From Nocardia sp. NRRL S-836 (GTDB taxonomy: Bacteria; Actinomycetota; Actinomycetes; Mycobacteriales; Pseudonocardiaceae): a stretch of DNA of 64,000 bases. The position numbers and the translations under genes were made by a program. The notes under the pieces were generated by a model. That model saw only the letters and a program-made list of their open reading frames with translations, was not told the DNA's origin and did no database searches. Below are positions 62,467-64,000 of this stretch, piece by piece. Location: the NCBI RefSeq assembly GCF_001279525.1, contig NZ_LGDY01000058.1, positions 80,916 to 144,915 of the forward strand, read 5' to 3'. How positions within the stretch are numbered: position 1 is the stretch's first letter; the number at the start of each line of letters is the position of its first letter.

Positions 62467-63723
62467 ATGACCACACGCGGAACCGTTCTCACGACACTCG
62501 TCAGCATCCTGATCGCCGTCGCCGGCGTCCTGCTCGCACCGCAGGCGTCCGCCGCGTCACTGGTGGAGGTGACCGCCTTCGGCGACAACCCCGGCCGGAT
62601 GCGCATGCACGTCTACGTGCCCGACAACCGGCCCGCCAAGCCCGCCATCGTGGTGGCGATGCACGGCTGCGGCGGCTCGGGCCCCGGCTTCTACTCCGGC
62701 AGCGAGTTCGCCTCGCTCGCCGACCGCCACGGGTTCGTCGTCATCTACCCGAGCGCCCAGCAGGAGGCCGGTTTCGGCAAGTGCTTCGACACCTGGTCCG
62801 ACGCGGCGAAACGGCGCGGCGGCGGCAGCGACCCCGTCTCGATCGTGTCGATGGTGACCTACGTCGAGCAGCGCTACGGCGGCGACCCGGCACGGGTGTT
62901 CGCCACCGGCTCGTCGTCCGGCGGCATGATGACGAACGAGATGCTCGCGCTCTACCCGGACGTGTTCAAGGCGGGCGCGGCGTTCATGGGCGTGCCGTTC
63001 AACTGCTTCGCAGGCGCCGCCGACTACCCGCCCGGCGCCAGCAAGTGCACCGGCGGCAGCATGAACCGCACCCCGCAGCAGTGGGGTGACGCCGTCCGGC
63101 AGGCCTACCCCGGCTACACCGGCCCGCGCCCGCGGGTGCAGCTGTGGCACGGCACGGCCGACAACCTCGTGCCGTACTCGTTGCTGCAGGAGGAAATCGA
63201 GCAGTGGACCAACGTGTTCGGCCTGAGCCAGACACCGACGTCCACCGACACGCCGCGGCCCGGCTGGAACCGCAGCCGCTACTCCGACAAGGTCGAGGCC
63301 TACAGCATCCAGGGCGCCGGCCACACCCTCCCCTCGGCCGGGATGGCCGCGGCCGCACTGGAGTTCTTCGGCATCACCGGCACCGGCGAGCCGAACCCGA
63401 CGCCGGGCACGTGCGCCGTCAAGGCCACCGTGAACGCCTGGAACAACGGCCTGACCGAGCAGATCTCCATCACCAACACCGGAACCGCGCCGATCAACGG
63501 CTGGTCGCTCGCCTTCACGCTGCCTGGCGGGCAGGCCATCACGGCCGGGTGGAACGCCACCTACTCGGTTGCCGATGGGAAGGTGACGGCGCGGAATGTG
63601 GGACACAACGCTGTGATCGTGCCGAATGGGTCTGTTGGTGTTGGGTTTCAGGCAACGCATGCGGGTGATGCGGGGGCTGCGTCGGGGTTTGTGCTCAACG
63701 GGATGAGCTGCTCCGTCGGGTGA
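62467..63723 (+). CDS. Secreted CE1/PHB-depolymerase-like esterase with C-terminal CBM2
   Basis: A 418-residue secreted esterase. A signal peptide spans residues 1-29. The catalytic domain has HGCGGSG near residue 65, nucleophile GSSSGGM near 151, an Asp in WHGTADN near 227 and a His in GAGHTLP near 284. A short Pro linker leads to a family 2 cellulose/xylan-binding module from about 318 (TCAVKATVNAWNNG, WSLAFTLPGG, GWNATYSV) to the final Cys. It is likely an acetylxylan or feruloyl esterase. ATG 62467 has GGAGG 5 bases upstream. From about base 63570 codon use shifts towards T and G in third positions. Confidence 0.87.
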   Translation: MTTRGTVLTTLVSILIAVAGVLLAPQASAASLVEVTAFGDNPGRMRMHVYVPDNRPAKPAIVVAMHGCGGSGPGFYSGSEFASLADRHGFVVIYPSAQQEAGFGKCFDTWSDAAKRRGGGSDPVSIVSMVTYVEQRYGGDPARVFATGSSSGGMMTNEMLALYPDVFKAGAAFMGVPFNCFAGAADYPPGASKCTGGSMNRTPQQWGDAVRQAYPGYTGPRPRVQLWHGTADNLVPYSLLQEEIEQWTNVFGLSQTPTSTDTPRPGWNRSRYSDKVEAYSIQGAGHTLPSAGMAAAALEFFGITGTGEPNPTPGTCAVKATVNAWNNGLTEQISITNTGTAPINGWSLAFTLPGGQAITAGWNATYSVADGKVTARNVGHNAVIVPNGSVGVGFQATHAGDAGAASGFVLNGMSCSVG

Positions 63724-64000
63724 TCACGGGTTGTGGTCCCGGCGCACCTCGCGTGCCGGGGCCGCGATCGTCTGCTTGGGGTTGGGCGGGCACGTTTGTC
63801 TGTCGCCTTGGGTGTGGGGTTGGGTTGGGTCCGTTTGTGTGTCGCCTTGGCACCGGGGTTGGGTTGCGTCCGTGAGCGATCACCTTGACACCGTGGTTGG
63901 GCAGGCAGGGACGACGTTGTGGGGTCATCGCCGCTTCGCGACGATCGCGATTGGGGCTTGACTTCGAGCCTCTAACGGGGCGATGAGTCGGCCTTCAAAA
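63724..64000. repeat. Gene-free tail with 39-bp tandem repeat
   Basis: No gene is supported here. CCCGGC at 63738 pairs with GCCGGG at 63755-63760 as a possible weak terminator of the esterase gene. From about 63755 to 63905 a 39-base unit repeats, starting at 63794, 63833 and 63872 with a poorer copy before; shared pieces are GTCGCCTTGG, GGGGTTGGGTTG and GTCCGTTTG. The region is unusually rich in G and T on the plus strand. Confidence 0.55.

Noticed and set aside
63695..63928. Open frame on the minus strand reading 13-residue repeats
   Set aside because: The periodicity comes from the 39-bp DNA repeat; there is no ribosome-binding site and it overlaps the esterase end.

Overview
The window is very GC-rich, with third codon positions dominated by G and C, frequent GTG starts and many 4-bp ATGA/GTGA gene overlaps. 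It encodes a galactan arabinofuranosyltransferase (AftA type), VMAP/MoxR/SAV_2336 conflict proteins, an AlkB-rubredoxin fusion, CBM2-bearing secreted enzymes and a CebEFG-BglC-like sugar locus. Together these point to a filamentous actinomycete, most plausibly a member of the Pseudonocardiales such as the Lentzea/Saccharothrix group (inference). I saw no rRNA, tRNA, CRISPR array or insertion sequence.

Layout. 1-4.4 kb: tail of a sensor kinase, a small membrane protein, AftA with a coupled membrane protein, and a short-chain dehydrogenase with a convergent TetR regulator. 4.5-9.6 kb: one very large helicase-nuclease, a defence-type architecture. 9.8-20.3 kb: a Crp/Fnr regulator divergent from a three-gene ternary conflict operon (cyclase-EAD-VMAP protein, MoxR ATPase, SAV_2336/NB-ARC/TPR protein resembling FxsT). 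Tail to tail with it lies a two-gene unit, a small FxsA-like precursor peptide and an HExxH-type peptide hydroxylase. The intergenic promoter region carries a perfect TTGAT-N4-ATCAA box. 20.5-23.2 kb: TetR, P450, [3Fe-4S] ferredoxin and a cupin. 23.2-26.5 kb: a Ser/Thr kinase and a secreted tannase-like esterase.

26.5-41 kb is the most striking region. Eight genes on the minus strand, seven of the junctions overlapping or nearly so, encode a membrane vWA protein with a DPF-repeat cytoplasmic tail, two coiled-coil membrane proteins, a tubulin-like GTPase, a large membrane protein, a membrane-anchored pseudokinase, a TRAFAC-like GTPase and a further membrane protein. An EF-hand protein follows. 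I read this as one machine of unknown function at the membrane.

41.5-64 kb is mainly catabolic and secretory: CBM2-rhamnogalacturonan lyase, PHB-depolymerase-type esterase, an alpha/beta hydrolase with a membrane protein, an isoquinoline-1-oxidoreductase-type molybdoenzyme pair with a MarR regulator, alpha-amylase, a LacI regulator, a sugar ABC importer with GH1 beta-glucosidase, a short-chain dehydrogenase, a TetR gene with an AlkB-rubredoxin fusion, a PaaX-family regulator and a CBM2 esterase. Several promoter regions hold clear LacI-, CebR-, TetR- or MarR-type palindromes. The last 400 bases show a shift in base and codon use and a 39-bp tandem repeat.
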